The notes under the pieces: generated by a model | The model's input: only the letters and a program-made list of their open reading frames with translations | Database searches by the model: none | What the model was told of the DNA's origin: nothing | In this document: positions 1-9,160 of the stretch, piece by piece | Layout of the letters: every line of letters begins with the position of its first letter | Numbering within the stretch: the first letter of the stretch is position 1 | NCBI GenBank assembly: GCA_963839365.1 | Contig: CAWIUT010000001.1 | Span: 62,001-126,000, forward strand | DNA: 64,000 nucleotides | Reading direction: 5' to 3' | Source of the DNA: DASSKA01 sp963839365 | GTDB lineage: Bacteria; Actinomycetota; Actinomycetes; Propionibacteriales; Nocardioidaceae | Program-made: the position numbers and the translations under genes

Positions 1-254
1 CAGGGGCACCTGGTCGATGCGCCAGCCAGCAGCCGCGCGGGCGTCTCCGACACCGAGGGACCTTGGGCGGGAGGCCGACGAGACGTCTCCGTGCGCCTCC
101 GAGTCGACACGATCACCGGCCGCCGCATCCATGCTCACTGAACGACGGCTCTCCTGACGGGCGACTCCCGACGCCGTTCGGCCGCCCAGCTCCCCCGGCC
201 GCACGCACTCCTCCGCCATGACCCGTGAACAACGGTGCACGGACAAGCCCGTCA

Positions 255-436
255 GCAGGGTGACGCGGTAACGCTTCGGCGAGCACTGCGTTCTCGTGGG
301 CGGAGATGGTGGTGATGGCGGCGTGCATCGGTCCGGGGTCGAGGTTGCGCCAGACCGAGAACGGTCTTGACCTTGTTGGCGATGACGACGTGCGTGTGCA
401 GTTGCGGATCGCCGGCCCTGTTCCTGCAGGTCAGAC
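255..436 (-). pseudogene. MobF/TrwC-type conjugative relaxase fragment
   Basis: Minus-strand translation from about 436 down to 358 gives RAGDPQLHTHVVIANKV, the histidine-rich metal-binding signature (HxHxxV followed by N) of TrwC/TraA-like MobF relaxases. The reading then has to change frame near 355 to continue as WRNLDPGPMHAAITTISAHE, which matches the next stretch expected in that family. No longer relaxase frame is present and similarity fades below about 255, so this is debris of a conjugative gene. It starts exactly at the tRNA-like repeat at 425-483, suggesting the remains of a second integrated element. The family call rests on motif recognition only. Confidence 0.55.
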
Positions 437-483
437 GGGGTTAAGGCACTCCCCCGGTTTGACTCGAACCGACAACCCTTCGG
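425..483 (-). repeat. Truncated tRNA-Asn 3'-end copy (att-like repeat)
   Basis: This 59-bp stretch matches 4457-4515, the 3' part of tRNA-Asn plus its downstream flank, at 51 of 59 positions by hand count and without gaps. It holds the TPsiC loop and part of the anticodon arm, but the T stem has mismatches and the 5' half of the tRNA is missing, so it is not a working tRNA. A repeat of a tRNA 3' end is the classic footprint of site-specific integration. The divergence suggests an old event. Confidence 0.7.
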
Positions 484-888
484 AACCAGCGCAGGCCCGT
501 CGAGCTGGCGGGTCCTATGACTGCCGACATGCGCGGGTGGCGGGACTCTTGCACTGTCATGTGCGTCGACCTGCGAAGACGCTCGACCGGACCATGGCCT
601 GACCCCAAGACCCTGATCGACACAACCGCCTCACCCGTGGTCGCTCTTGGGCACTCTCGCGCACTCCCTGGCGCCGAAATGTGACACAAGAGTGCGCGCG
701 AAGCCAAGCGGTACCAACGGCTCGCAACTCTGTCTTGTCCGCCGGCCACGGGCGCAAACGCGAGGTGACCACCGCCGTAGACCTGCTTGGACACGCGCAC
801 GGCCAGAAGCCCCCGTTCCGGACCTCGCTTCGCCCACGCGCCAGCGAGGGGCCAAGTGAGCGCGCTGAGCTCGAGCACTGGCTTCCGT
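484..888. other. Gene-free stretch inside the island
   Basis: I see no supportable gene here. Several open frames exist on both strands, but none carries a recognisable domain and they look like chance frames of GC-rich DNA. One inverted repeat is visible, with 9-bp arms CGCGCACTC (658-666) and GAGTGCGCG (690-698). The stretch may hold decayed integrase sequence, but I found no tyrosine or serine recombinase motif. Confidence 0.5.
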
Positions 889-2133
889 TCAGGCTCGTGG
901 TCCGGTGTCGCGGCCGGTCCTTGCCCGGTCGGCGGCCGGCGTGGTGCCCGCCGGGGCACTGAGGAGCAGCACGACGCCGATCAGGGCAGCGAGGGCCGAA
1001 GCGGTGAGGATGCCGACCTTCGCGTAGGCGACCGGCGCGGGGTTGGTGAAGGCAAGGTCGGTGATGAACAGCGAGACGGTGAACCCGATGCCGCCCAGCG
1101 CCGCGACCCCCGGGATCTCGCGGTGGTGCATGCCCGTGGGCAGCGCGCCCCACCGCAGTCGACGCACCAGGTAGGTCACACCGCCGATGCCGACGCTCTT
1201 GCCGAGGACGAGACCGGCGACCAGGGCCCAGGTCATCGGCTGACCGAACGCGTCACCGAACGCGCCTCCTCTCAGGTCGACCCCGGCGTTCGCCACGGCG
1301 AACACGGGGATCACGAGGAACGCGCTCACCGGGTGCAGCACCTGTTCCAGATCGCCGAGCACGTCCCGTCCCGCCAAGGGCCGGGCGGGGGTCAGCAGCC
1401 CCAGCGCCACCCCGGCCAGCGTGGCGTGGACGCCGGATTCCAGGGTGGCGAACCAGACCAGCACGCCGACCGGGACATAGCCCCACGGTGAGCTCACCCC
1501 GAGCCAGCGCAAACCGGCCGCGGCCAGCAGCCCGGCCACCGCGATTCCCAACCACCAGACGTTGACTCGGTCGATGTAGAAGACGGCGATCACCCCGACG
1601 GCCAAGATGTCGTCGACGATCGCGACGCTGAGCAGGAAGAGCTTCGCCCCGGCGGAGGCGTGCCGCCCGAGCAGCGCCAGGACACCGACGGCGAAGGCGA
1701 TGTCGGTAGCCATCGGAATGCCCCACCCGCGCCCCGCCTCCCCACCGCCCGCGATGGCCATGTAGATCAGGACCGGGAGTAGGACGCCGCCGACGGCGGC
1801 CAGCGCAGGCAGCGCCGCGGCACGGCGATCACGCAGCTCGCCGACCACCAGCTCCCGCTTGATCTCCAGGCCGATGACGAAGAAGAACAGCACCATCATC
1901 CCGTCATTGACCCAGTGCCGCAGGTCGAGGCTGACACTCGCCTCCCCACCGCCAAGTGCCAGCGTCTGATGCCAGAACCGCGCGTAGCCGTCCGCCGCAG
2001 GGCTGTTCGCCCACACCAGGGCCGCCGCTGCCGCGGCCAGCAGCACCACCCCGCCCGCGCTCTCGGCGTGCAGGAACGCCCGCAACGGGGAGGCGACCGC
2101 AGCCCCCCAACGTTTGACGGGACCAACCACCAT
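889..2133 (-). CDS. nhaA: Na+/H+ antiporter NhaA
   Basis: Cytoplasmic-membrane sodium/proton exchanger of about 414 residues, used for pH and sodium homeostasis. The protein shows about a dozen hydrophobic segments and the NhaA hallmarks ATDIAFAVG and the adjacent aspartate pair in VAIVDDILAV, which bind the ion. The ATG at 2133 is chosen because AGGAGG lies 8 nt upstream; an in-frame TTG at 2193 is possible but unsupported. The C-terminal tail is short and alanine/threonine rich. The gene sits between the two tRNA-Asn 3'-end repeats, so it is probably cargo of the small island rather than the core sodium exchanger. Confidence 0.93.
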   Translation of the reverse strand: MVVGPVKRWGAAVASPLRAFLHAESAGGVVLLAAAAAALVWANSPAADGYARFWHQTLALGGGEASVSLDLRHWVNDGMMVLFFFVIGLEIKRELVVGELRDRRAAALPALAAVGGVLLPVLIYMAIAGGGEAGRGWGIPMATDIAFAVGVLALLGRHASAGAKLFLLSVAIVDDILAVGVIAVFYIDRVNVWWLGIAVAGLLAAAGLRWLGVSSPWGYVPVGVLVWFATLESGVHATLAGVALGLLTPARPLAGRDVLGDLEQVLHPVSAFLVIPVFAVANAGVDLRGGAFGDAFGQPMTWALVAGLVLGKSVGIGGVTYLVRRLRWGALPTGMHHREIPGVAALGGIGFTVSLFITDLAFTNPAPVAYAKVGILTASALAALIGVVLLLSAPAGTTPAADRARTGRDTGPRA

Positions 2134-2567
2134 TCCCCCGACCTCCTGCTTGCCCCACACATTCGCCGAGCGTTGATGACCCCGATCGGTCAATGCGCAT
2201 CGACTCTCTCAGAGATCACGCGGTGGCGCAGCAGCGTTATCCGCGGGAGATCAAAAAGGGCGGCTTTGTCCGTCCCGCGCCGTGCTGCGTCAGCGTTTTG
2301 GCCTGCTATGACAGTCCGGCCCTCACGGGCCACTGGCATCCCGTGGTCGTGAGTTCCGACGCCACTGCGTTTGCGGGATACATGGGGGAATATGTGCGGC
2401 ATGGTCCGACGCATGGAGAGGGGCAGCGCGGTGGGGCGGCTGCTGGTTCACAAACCGGGTGAAGCCTAGTGACATGGCCGCCGGGCGCGTCAACTGGCAC
2501 GGTGTACCCGTAGAACGGACCTGGACCCGGCGCCGAGCCGCCGACCCCTACGCGCGCCGCCGGTGCT
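2134..2567. other. Intergenic region with one hairpin
   Basis: This 434-bp stretch between nhaA and the phosphatase gene holds no supportable gene. The clearest structure is a hairpin at 2312-2335: CAGT, a two-base bulge, GGCCC, loop TCAC, GGGCC, ACTG. It has no T-tract, so it is not a classical terminator. It lies about 180 bp upstream of the nhaA start and about 230 bp beyond the phosphatase stop. I could not identify a convincing promoter. Confidence 0.4.
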
Positions 2568-3701
2568 TCACTCCAACAGGGACGTCGAGCCGCCAGAGGA
2601 GAGACCGGTCCTGAGTGGTCCGGGGCTCTCTTGGGTGAACCACACCGGGCCGTCCGATTCGCTGATCGGGGTGTTCTCCAGCAGTACGGCGGCCAGGTCG
2701 TCGGTGAGGCGGCCCTTCGGCACATGCTGACGGGTCGCTTCGAGCACGGCGGCCAGTGCTTGGTCCACGGTCTTGGCTGACAGGGCCGGCGCCAGCGCCA
2801 ACGGCGACAAGAACTGGCCGCTGGCGTCGCGTGCCTCGCTGAGGCCGTCGGTGTACATCAGCAGCCGGTCACCGGGCGCCCAGGGTTCCTTCAGCGCCCG
2901 GTAGTTTCTGCCCCATCCCAGCGGCAACCCGGCCGGCGGGTCCAGGAACGACACGGTTCCGCCTGCCGCGACCAGCACCGGCGGCGGGTGCCCGCAGCTG
3001 ACGACCTTCATCTGGTCCGCGTCGGACACGTCCACCAACAGGGCCGTGACGAAGTCCTCCTCGTGAAGGAAAGGCACCAGGGACACGCTCATCGCCGAGG
3101 CCACCCTCGACAGGCTCGACGACCCAGCATACTGGCGGAACGCCCGGATCACCCGCGCCGACAGCTCGACCGCTCCGACGCCCTTGCCGCGCACGTCACC
3201 GACCAAGAACTGTGTGCCCGAGTCCGTCACGTAGCAGTCGTAGAAGTCCCCTCCAACCAGCGTGTCCTCAGCCGCAGACACGTATCGGGCCGAAACCGCC
3301 ACCTGCTGCACCCGCACCGGCAGGGTGGGCAGGAGCGCCCGCTGCGCGACCTCCGCGATCGCGACTACCCGCGCGAACTCCCGCTCCCGGCGCCCCCGCA
3401 CCGCCGCGACCGACACCGCAGCGACACTGACGAACAGCACGTCGATCACCCGGACCACCTGCTGGTCGGTGCCCCAGACCCCGTTCCACCAGCCCGAACC
3501 GACCGCAAGCACCACGGCCGCCGCAGCGAAACCCACCGTGGCAGGAACCGCCAGCAGCGAACAAGCGATCAGCGGCGCCGCCGCGAACAGGCTCGCCACC
3601 AGAAGCGTCGACCCAGACACCACCACATCGACAGCAACGGCGGCCACCAGCCACACGGTGGCAACCACCAGCCCGACCAGCTCCGCCCGACGCCCCGTCA
3701 C
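2568..3701 (-). CDS. Membrane PP2C/SpoIIE-family serine phosphatase
   Basis: Protein of about 377 residues. An N-terminal set of four hydrophobic segments is followed by a short linker and a PPM/SpoIIE phosphatase domain. Metal-binding motifs are visible: GGDFYD, VGDVRGKG, YTDGLSEA and DDLAAVLL. Proteins of this design (RsbU-like) dephosphorylate anti-sigma-factor antagonists in actinobacteria; the target here is unknown and no partner-switching gene lies next to it. The GTG at 3701 is chosen because GGGAGG precedes it closely; a longer frame reaching 3860 has no such signal and an unlikely basic N-terminus. It is probably island cargo. Confidence 0.85.
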   Translation of the reverse strand: MTGRRAELVGLVVATVWLVAAVAVDVVVSGSTLLVASLFAAAPLIACSLLAVPATVGFAAAAVVLAVGSGWWNGVWGTDQQVVRVIDVLFVSVAAVSVAAVRGRREREFARVVAIAEVAQRALLPTLPVRVQQVAVSARYVSAAEDTLVGGDFYDCYVTDSGTQFLVGDVRGKGVGAVELSARVIRAFRQYAGSSSLSRVASAMSVSLVPFLHEEDFVTALLVDVSDADQMKVVSCGHPPPVLVAAGGTVSFLDPPAGLPLGWGRNYRALKEPWAPGDRLLMYTDGLSEARDASGQFLSPLALAPALSAKTVDQALAAVLEATRQHVPKGRLTDDLAAVLLENTPISESDGPVWFTQESPGPLRTGLSSGGSTSLLE

Positions 3702-3744
3702 ATCCTGCCTCCCGCCCCCGGCCTCAGCAGCCTCACCAGCCACC

Positions 3745-4320
3745 CTACGGAGACAAACGCGACCGGCATAGACCATCCTCGCGCCGGAAGCCGGAGATCT
3801 GCACGCCCGATGTCTCCCGGATAGCCAGGACGAGGTGCTCGGGCGCGGGCTCCTGAACACAGTCGATCAACGCGGCCAGCACGCAGCCTCGCCGATGACC
3901 CTCAAACCCCACCACGCCAGGGGACTCTCCTTCGATCCAGGGCAGCATCCGCTCGATGCGGATCTCGACGGCGGCAGGTCTCCGACCGCGGCGAGCAGGC
4001 TGCGCAGGTAGTCGTGCGCCCTGTCTGAGGGCAGCCACCGGAACGTGTCGTGACCGATCTTCACCTCACCGCGGGCCATCTGGGTGAGCAGTGGTCCGAC
4101 GCCCGGTTTCTTGCGCAGCCACCAGATCCCGGTCTGCGGCTACCCGCGGCGGCGGGATCGCCAGGCGCGCAGCGTGGCGACCGGGATGGCGAGCAGCAGC
4201 GTCGCCTCCTCGGAGGTGAACAGCCGGTACCCGTCGAGATCTGTCGGCGCACCGGCGGGGGCAGCAAACCTGGCCTGGTTGGACGTCGCGGGACCCTCCA
4301 GTGCGGTCGCGGGATGCGCT
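3745..4320 (-). pseudogene. Broken gene with MerR/excisionase-like helix-turn-helix
   Basis: A minus-strand frame starting near 4320 contains LFTSEEATLLLAIPVATLRA followed by WRSRRRG, a helix-turn-helix of the excisionase/MerR kind. It is cut by an in-frame TAG near 4148 and resumes with GIWWLRKKPGVGPLLTQMAR and KIGHDTFRWLPSDRAHDYLR. Near 3985 it must shift frame to continue as VEIRIERMLPWIEGESPGVV and further to a stop at 3745. The codon use and sensible protein on both sides of each lesion show a decayed single gene of about 190 codons. Its full function is unknown; its place beside tRNA-Asn suits an element-encoded DNA-binding protein. Confidence 0.6.
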
Positions 4321-4456
4321 ACTCAGGTGCGCGCGGGTCTCCGGCGCGCCCGCGCCGACGCCACCGCGGAGGCCGAGCTGGGACCCAAGAGTGTGAACAA
4401 TGATGTGAACAAGCGGGTCCGGATTCGAGACACAAGAACCTCGCCGGACCCATACG

Positions 4457-4553
<97 letters not shown>

Positions 4554-4623
4554 TCGAACGGACACGGCGGCCCGCAGCCCGGACAGGTTAGCAAGACTGC
4601 GGGCGGGAGGCTAAATCGACCCG

Positions 4624-5145
4624 TCAGAGGCCGAGCTCCTCCGCTACCTCGCGCAGGCCCCGCTCGGTGGCCTCCACCACGGCCGGGTCGGCCGGGTCGA
4701 CGCCCTGGTCGTACTCGAACGCCCAGGTGATCTCCCCTTGTCCCACGGGCGGGCGGCGGGCGATCACGAGCAGCCCCTTCTTGCCCTCGACGACCACCCG
4801 CCGCTGCAGCACCACACTGGCGGTGACCCGTTCGCGCACGAACGGCAGCAACGAGCCGGGCTCGTCGAGGACGAACCGGTGCTCGGGACGCACCCGACCG
4901 AACTCGCCGACCTCGACCACCACCAGCCGCTGCGCGTCGCGCTGCCAGTCAGCCCGCTCCACCTGCTCCCAAGCGATCCGCCGCGGCCCACCCTTGGGGG
5001 GCACGACGTAGAGACCCGCGCGGGTGCCGAGCAGCCAGCTGCCGTCCCGCGACTCGGTGGAGGCGAGCACCCGCTCGCCGTCGCGCAGCCCGGCGCGGTC
5101 GACCACCGGCGCCGGGGGTCCGAGCAGGCGTCGGAACGGGTTCAT
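4624..5145 (-). CDS. Conserved hypothetical protein downstream of dnaG
   Basis: A 173-residue soluble protein without signal peptide or membrane segment. It is rich in beta-strand-like stretches (WLLGTRAGLYVVPP, RLVVVEVGEFGRV, GKKGLLVIARRP) and ends in an acidic helix (EATERGLREVAEELGL). This looks like a PH-like fold protein often seen beside dnaG in actinobacteria, but I cannot assign a function. The ATG at 5145 gives MNPFRRLLG; a GTG two codons upstream is equally open. It follows the dnaG stop by about 10 nt and is probably co-transcribed. Confidence 0.75.
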   Translation of the reverse strand: MNPFRRLLGPPAPVVDRAGLRDGERVLASTESRDGSWLLGTRAGLYVVPPKGGPRRIAWEQVERADWQRDAQRLVVVEVGEFGRVRPEHRFVLDEPGSLLPFVRERVTASVVLQRRVVVEGKKGLLVIARRPPVGQGEITWAFEYDQGVDPADPAVVEATERGLREVAEELGL

Positions 5146-5155
5146 CGGCACGAGG

Positions 5156-7051
5156 CTAACCCTCGCCGATCGCTCGCTCGCGCAGGGCCCGCCGGTGCTG
5201 CTCGAGGGCCACCAGCTCCCCGAACATCTTGTTGTAGTCGGCCTGCTGCTCGACCGGGTTGGTGCGCTGCAGCCGCGACTTCAGGTCCGCGATGCGCCGC
5301 ATCGCGGTCAGCTCCTGCAGCCGGAACACGTGCGCTGCCACGTAGCCGATGTCCGGCTCCTTGGCCGACAGCAGCGGTTCCACGGTCAGCGCGGACAGCG
5401 CCTGCGCCACCGGCCCCTCGTCCACGCCGGTGCGCAGCTTCGCCGGCCAGGAGCCGTCGCCCGGCGCCGCGGCGGGCCCGCCGTAGGCGGCCACCAGCTC
5501 CCACAGCTCCCGGTAGGTGGGGTGGGTGAAGTCGTTGCTTCCTAGGTCCTTGGCCATGCCGCCGACCAGGTTGGGGTGCTGCACCACCAGCTTCAGCGTC
5601 TCCCGCTCCAGCGCGAACCTGGGGCCGCGCAGGTCCGGGACCGGAGGCGCCGCCGGGCGGGTCTGGTACGACGGGGCGGCCGCCGCCGGGGCCCGGCCGG
5701 GCCGTGCCTGCGACGGTCCGCGGCCGGCCGCGCGTCGTACCTCTGCGCGGGCCTGCTCCATGTCCACGCCGACCATGCCGGCCAGCTCCCGGGCGAACGC
5801 GTCCACCTTCGACCGGTCGCGGACGCTGGAGACCAGCTTGGCGGCCTCCCGCACCGCGTCGACCCGACCATCGGCACGGTCCAGATCGAACCGCTTGACC
5901 ACGTTGCCGAGCACGAACCGGTAGAGCGGGATCCGCCGGGCGACCAGCTCGCGGACCGCAGCGTCTCCCTTCTGCAGCCGCAGGTCGCACGGGTCCAGCC
6001 CGTCCGGCTCGACCGCGACGTAGGTCTGGCCGACGAACTGCTGGTCGCCGCCGAACGCGCGCACCGCGGCGCGCTGGCCCGCCTCGTCGCCGTCGAAGGT
6101 GAAGATCACCTCGCCGCGGAACTCCTCGTGATCGTGCAGCAGTCGGCGCAGCACCCGGGTGTGGTCCTCGCCGAACGCGGTACCGCAGGTGGCCACCGCG
6201 GTGGCCACCCCGGCCAGGTGGCAGGCCATCACGTCGGTGTACCCCTCCACCACCACGGCCTGGGAGCTGCGCGCGATCTCCCTGCGGGCCAGGTCGACGC
6301 CGTAGAGCAGGTGGCTCTTCTTGTACAGCGGCGTCTCGGGGGTGTTGAGGTACTTCGCCTCGATGTGGTCGTCCTCGAAGAGCCGGCGGGCGCCGAACCC
6401 GACCACCTCCCCGGAGGTCTCCCGGATCGGCCACACCAGCCGGCCGCGGAACCGGTCGTAGTGGCCGCGCCGCCCCTCTCCCACCAGGCCGCCGGTGACC
6501 AGCACCTCGTCGGCGAAGCCCTTCTGGCGCAGGTACTTGTAGAGCGCGTCGCCGGCGCGCGGCGCGAAGCCGACCCCGAACTTCTCGGCCGCCTCCTGGT
6601 CGAAACCGCGTTGGGCCAGGAACTGCCTGCCGGCCAGCGCGTCCGGGCCAGCGAGCTGGTCCTGGTAGTAGGCCGCGGCGAGCTTGTGCGCCTCCAGCAT
6701 CCGAGGCCGCAGGCTGGACTCCCGCCTGGCCGGCCGGCTGCCCTCCTCGGTGTAGCGCAGCTGGACGCCGTACTTGTCGGCCAGCCGCTCCACGGTCTCG
6801 CCGAACCCGAGGCCCTCGATCTTCTGCAGGAACGAGATGACGTCCCCCCCTTCCCCGCAACCGAAGCAGTGGAAGAAGCCGCGACTCGGCGTCACGTGGA
6901 ACGAGGGGGTCTTCTCGTCGTGGAACGGGCACAACCCCTTCTGCGCGCCGCCTCCGGCGTTGCGCAGCGTGACGTAGGAGGAGACCACCTCGTCGATCCG
7001 GGCGCGCTCGCGCACCAGCGCGATGTCGTCCTCACGGATCAGCCCAGCCAC
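5156..7051 (-). CDS. dnaG: DNA primase DnaG
   Basis: Makes RNA primers for the replication fork together with DnaB. The protein has about 631 residues. The N-terminal CHC2 zinc ribbon is clear (CPFHDEKTPSF, then HCFGCGEGGD). The TOPRIM catalytic core shows VVEGYTDVMA and TFDGDEAGQRAA, and the C-terminal helical region matches the DnaB-interacting domain. The GTG at 7051 (VAGLIREDDIALVRERA) is chosen because upstream codons look unrelated. The minus strand also has TAGACT seven bases before it, which would give a leaderless message. The DUF488 gene ends 10 nt upstream. Confidence 0.96.
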   Translation of the reverse strand: MAGLIREDDIALVRERARIDEVVSSYVTLRNAGGGAQKGLCPFHDEKTPSFHVTPSRGFFHCFGCGEGGDVISFLQKIEGLGFGETVERLADKYGVQLRYTEEGSRPARRESSLRPRMLEAHKLAAAYYQDQLAGPDALAGRQFLAQRGFDQEAAEKFGVGFAPRAGDALYKYLRQKGFADEVLVTGGLVGEGRRGHYDRFRGRLVWPIRETSGEVVGFGARRLFEDDHIEAKYLNTPETPLYKKSHLLYGVDLARREIARSSQAVVVEGYTDVMACHLAGVATAVATCGTAFGEDHTRVLRRLLHDHEEFRGEVIFTFDGDEAGQRAAVRAFGGDQQFVGQTYVAVEPDGLDPCDLRLQKGDAAVRELVARRIPLYRFVLGNVVKRFDLDRADGRVDAVREAAKLVSSVRDRSKVDAFARELAGMVGVDMEQARAEVRRAAGRGPSQARPGRAPAAAAPSYQTRPAAPPVPDLRGPRFALERETLKLVVQHPNLVGGMAKDLGSNDFTHPTYRELWELVAAYGGPAAAPGDGSWPAKLRTGVDEGPVAQALSALTVEPLLSAKEPDIGYVAAHVFRLQELTAMRRIADLKSRLQRTNPVEQQADYNKMFGELVALEQHRRALRERAIGEG

Positions 7052-7061
7052 GGCGCAGAGT

Positions 7062-7619
7062 CTACGGGTCGCCCCGGAGCGGCCGACCGGAACTTCCACA
7101 CGCACCATCCCAGTAGACACAGCCGTCCTCGCCCAGCCTGGCTCCGTCTGCGACCACGTGCTCGGGCAGCCGCCCGTCGTGCATCAGGTGCCGCACCGGT
7201 ACGTCGTACCGCAGCACCGCGACGTCGGCGATCAGCCGCCGGTGGCAGCGCCACCACAGCGCCTCGCTGCACATCACCGCGAGGGTGCGTTCCCGCGCGT
7301 CGTCGAGCAGCACCTCCACGGCGTCGGCGAAGTCGGTCGTTCGGGTGTGTGCGGCGTAGGCCCGGAACTGCTCCACCCGCCACCAGGAGTCCACGCCCTC
7401 CCCGCCGGCCTTCCGCCGCCCACCCAGCCGCTCCTCCCACCGGTAGCCGATTCCCAGCTCGGGCAGCCACCCGGCCAGCGCCTCCCGTGCGACGCCCGGG
7501 TTCGCCCGGCTGCCGGGATAGCGGCGTACGTCGACCAGCCGCTCCACGTCCGCACCGGTGAGCAGCGATCCGAGCCCGGACCGGTCCAGGCGCCCGTGCC
7601 CGACCGTCAGCAGACCCAT
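7062..7619 (-). CDS. DUF488 family protein
   Basis: A 185-residue protein with the DUF488 hallmarks: an N-terminal TVGHGRLD, the central VDVRRYPGSRANP, and the C-terminal MCSEALWWRCHRRLIAD with its conserved Cys-Ser-Glu and Cys-His-Arg. The molecular role of this family is not settled. It lies directly upstream of dnaG, whose likely promoter overlaps its stop codon, so the two may be separately expressed. Confidence 0.85.
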   Translation of the reverse strand: MGLLTVGHGRLDRSGLGSLLTGADVERLVDVRRYPGSRANPGVAREALAGWLPELGIGYRWEERLGGRRKAGGEGVDSWWRVEQFRAYAAHTRTTDFADAVEVLLDDARERTLAVMCSEALWWRCHRRLIADVAVLRYDVPVRHLMHDGRLPEHVVADGARLGEDGCVYWDGACGSSGRPLRGDP

Positions 7620-7694
7620 GCCCCGAGGCTACGCAGGCGACCTCACGCGACACCGGCGCCGAGGGGGCGACGGAAGGCTGCCCGTGCCCGGGGC

Positions 7695-8978
7695 TCAGCA
7701 CAACCGGGTGTGCCACTCCACCGCGGAGGAGTCGGTCAGTGAGGCCACCTGGTCGATGACCACCCGCGTCCGGGCCGCGTCGTCGGGCGCGGCGGAGTAG
7801 TCGGCGCGGAACACCGGCTCCAGGTGGTCCGGCGCCCCGGTGGTGAGGGCCGCCACCAGGTCGGCGACGATCTCCCGCTGGCGGCCCAGCAGCGCCACCC
7901 GGTCGTCGGCCCGCATCACGTAGTGCGCGGCCACCCCCTTGAGCACCGCGATCGCCAACGCGGTGCCGTCGGGCAGGACCAGGTCGGCGGCGTGCCGGGC
8001 GAGCGGCCCGACCGGGTGCACCGCCCGGGTGGCCTCCTGGACGCTCGTGCAGAACCGGCCGACCAGGTCACTGGTGAGGTTCTTCAGCGCGGCCTGCGCG
8101 CCCCGGCTCCCGTCGTACGACGCGGCAGGCCACGAGGGCATGGCACACAGCCCGGCGAACGCGTCCTCGAGGGCGGCCTCGTCCACCTCCGGCAGGTACC
8201 AGTCCCGGACCGTGCCCCACACCTCCGCCCGCCGCGCCGCGTCTGCGAGCAGGGCCACGTCGATGCGCCCGGCGACGATCCCGTCCTCCAGGTCGTGCAC
8301 GGAGTACGCCACGTCGTCGGCGAGGTCCATCACCTGCGCCTCGATGCAGCGCCGCTCCCCGGGCACCCCGTCGCGCAGCCAGCAGAACACCTCCAGGTCG
8401 TCGTCGTAGACGCCGAACTTGCGCACCGACGTTGACCCGTCGGCGTGCCGGGGCACGGGGCCCGTGGCGTGCCGCCGCGGCCATGGGTACTTGCAGCTGG
8501 CGTCCAGGGTGGCTCGGGTCAGGTTCAGCCCCACCGACCGGCCGGCGGCGTCGAAGGTCTTCGCCTCCAGCCGGGTCAGCAGCCGCAGGGTCTGGGCGTT
8601 GCCCTCGAACCCGCCGCACGCCGCGGCGAGCTCGTCGAGGACCCGCTCACCGTTGTGCCCGAACGGCGGATGCCCGATGTCGTGGGCGAGCGCGGCGGTC
8701 TCCACCACGTCCGGGTCGCAGCCGAGGACGTGCGCCAGATCGCGGGCCACCTGCGCCACCTCCAGGGTGTGGGTGAGCCGGTTGCGCACGAAGTCGTTGG
8801 TCTGCGGCCCCACCACCTGGGTCTTGGCCGCGAGCCGGCGCAGCGCCGCCGAGTGCACCAGCCGGGCACGGTCCCGCTCGAACGGCGTCCGCTCAGGCCG
8901 TTTCGGGGGCTCTGGCACCCAGCGCTCGTGAGCCGCGTCGTCGTACGCCTCGACGACCGCAGGCATGGTCGACCCCAT
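7695..8978 (-). CDS. dgt: Deoxyguanosinetriphosphate triphosphohydrolase-like protein
   Basis: Hydrolyses dNTPs to the nucleoside and triphosphate, helping nucleotide-pool balance. About 427 residues with the HD-domain metal ligands: RLTHTLEVAQVARDL, ALAHDIGHPPFGHNGE and the late aspartate in DLADDVAYSVHD. The ATG at 8978 is preferred (MGSTMPAVVEAYDD); another ATG follows four codons later. Nearby dnaG and this gene form a common actinobacterial arrangement. The C-terminal part matches the shorter dGTPase-like type. Confidence 0.93.
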   Translation of the reverse strand: MGSTMPAVVEAYDDAAHERWVPEPPKRPERTPFERDRARLVHSAALRRLAAKTQVVGPQTNDFVRNRLTHTLEVAQVARDLAHVLGCDPDVVETAALAHDIGHPPFGHNGERVLDELAAACGGFEGNAQTLRLLTRLEAKTFDAAGRSVGLNLTRATLDASCKYPWPRRHATGPVPRHADGSTSVRKFGVYDDDLEVFCWLRDGVPGERRCIEAQVMDLADDVAYSVHDLEDGIVAGRIDVALLADAARRAEVWGTVRDWYLPEVDEAALEDAFAGLCAMPSWPAASYDGSRGAQAALKNLTSDLVGRFCTSVQEATRAVHPVGPLARHAADLVLPDGTALAIAVLKGVAAHYVMRADDRVALLGRQREIVADLVAALTTGAPDHLEPVFRADYSAAPDDAARTRVVIDQVASLTDSSAVEWHTRLC

Positions 8979-9082
8979 GGCCCCAGACCCTACTGCCGAG
9001 CGCCGACACGCCGTGCCCGGTCCGGCTGGACGTTCCGCGCGGAGCACGCCCTTCTCCGCGAGGTGCTTCCGCGGCAACGGTC

Positions 9083-9143
9083 AGAAAGTGGTCACGGACG
9101 ACAACGATTCGGCACACCCGGATGTCGTTGGTGACCTGTTTCT
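9083..9143. repeat. Long hairpin, copy 1 of a two-copy family
   Basis: Two 21-nt arms (9083-9103 and 9123-9143) pair with about four mismatches around a 19-nt loop. The right arm contains GGTGACCTGTTTCT. The same arm sequence and the same 19-nt loop length recur at 27324-27382. This copy lies 18 bp beyond the stop of the response-regulator gene and upstream of dgt. It could act as a transcription terminator or be a small dispersed palindromic repeat. Confidence 0.65.
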
Positions 9144-9160
9144 CGGCGATGAGGTGCGAA

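Noticed and set aside
113..328. Stand-alone 71-codon gene
   Set aside because: Its first part is the tail of the frameshifted relaxase fragment and the rest shows no coding character.
425..483. A second tRNA-Asn gene
   Set aside because: Only the 3' part is present, the T stem has mismatches and no 5' half can be folded.
2134..2567. Ion-sensing riboswitch upstream of nhaA
   Set aside because: Only one small hairpin can be drawn and it lies about 180 bp from the start; no known riboswitch consensus is visible.
5576..7561. 661-codon plus-strand frame opposite dnaG
   Set aside because: No motif; dnaG is unambiguous on the other strand with all catalytic motifs.
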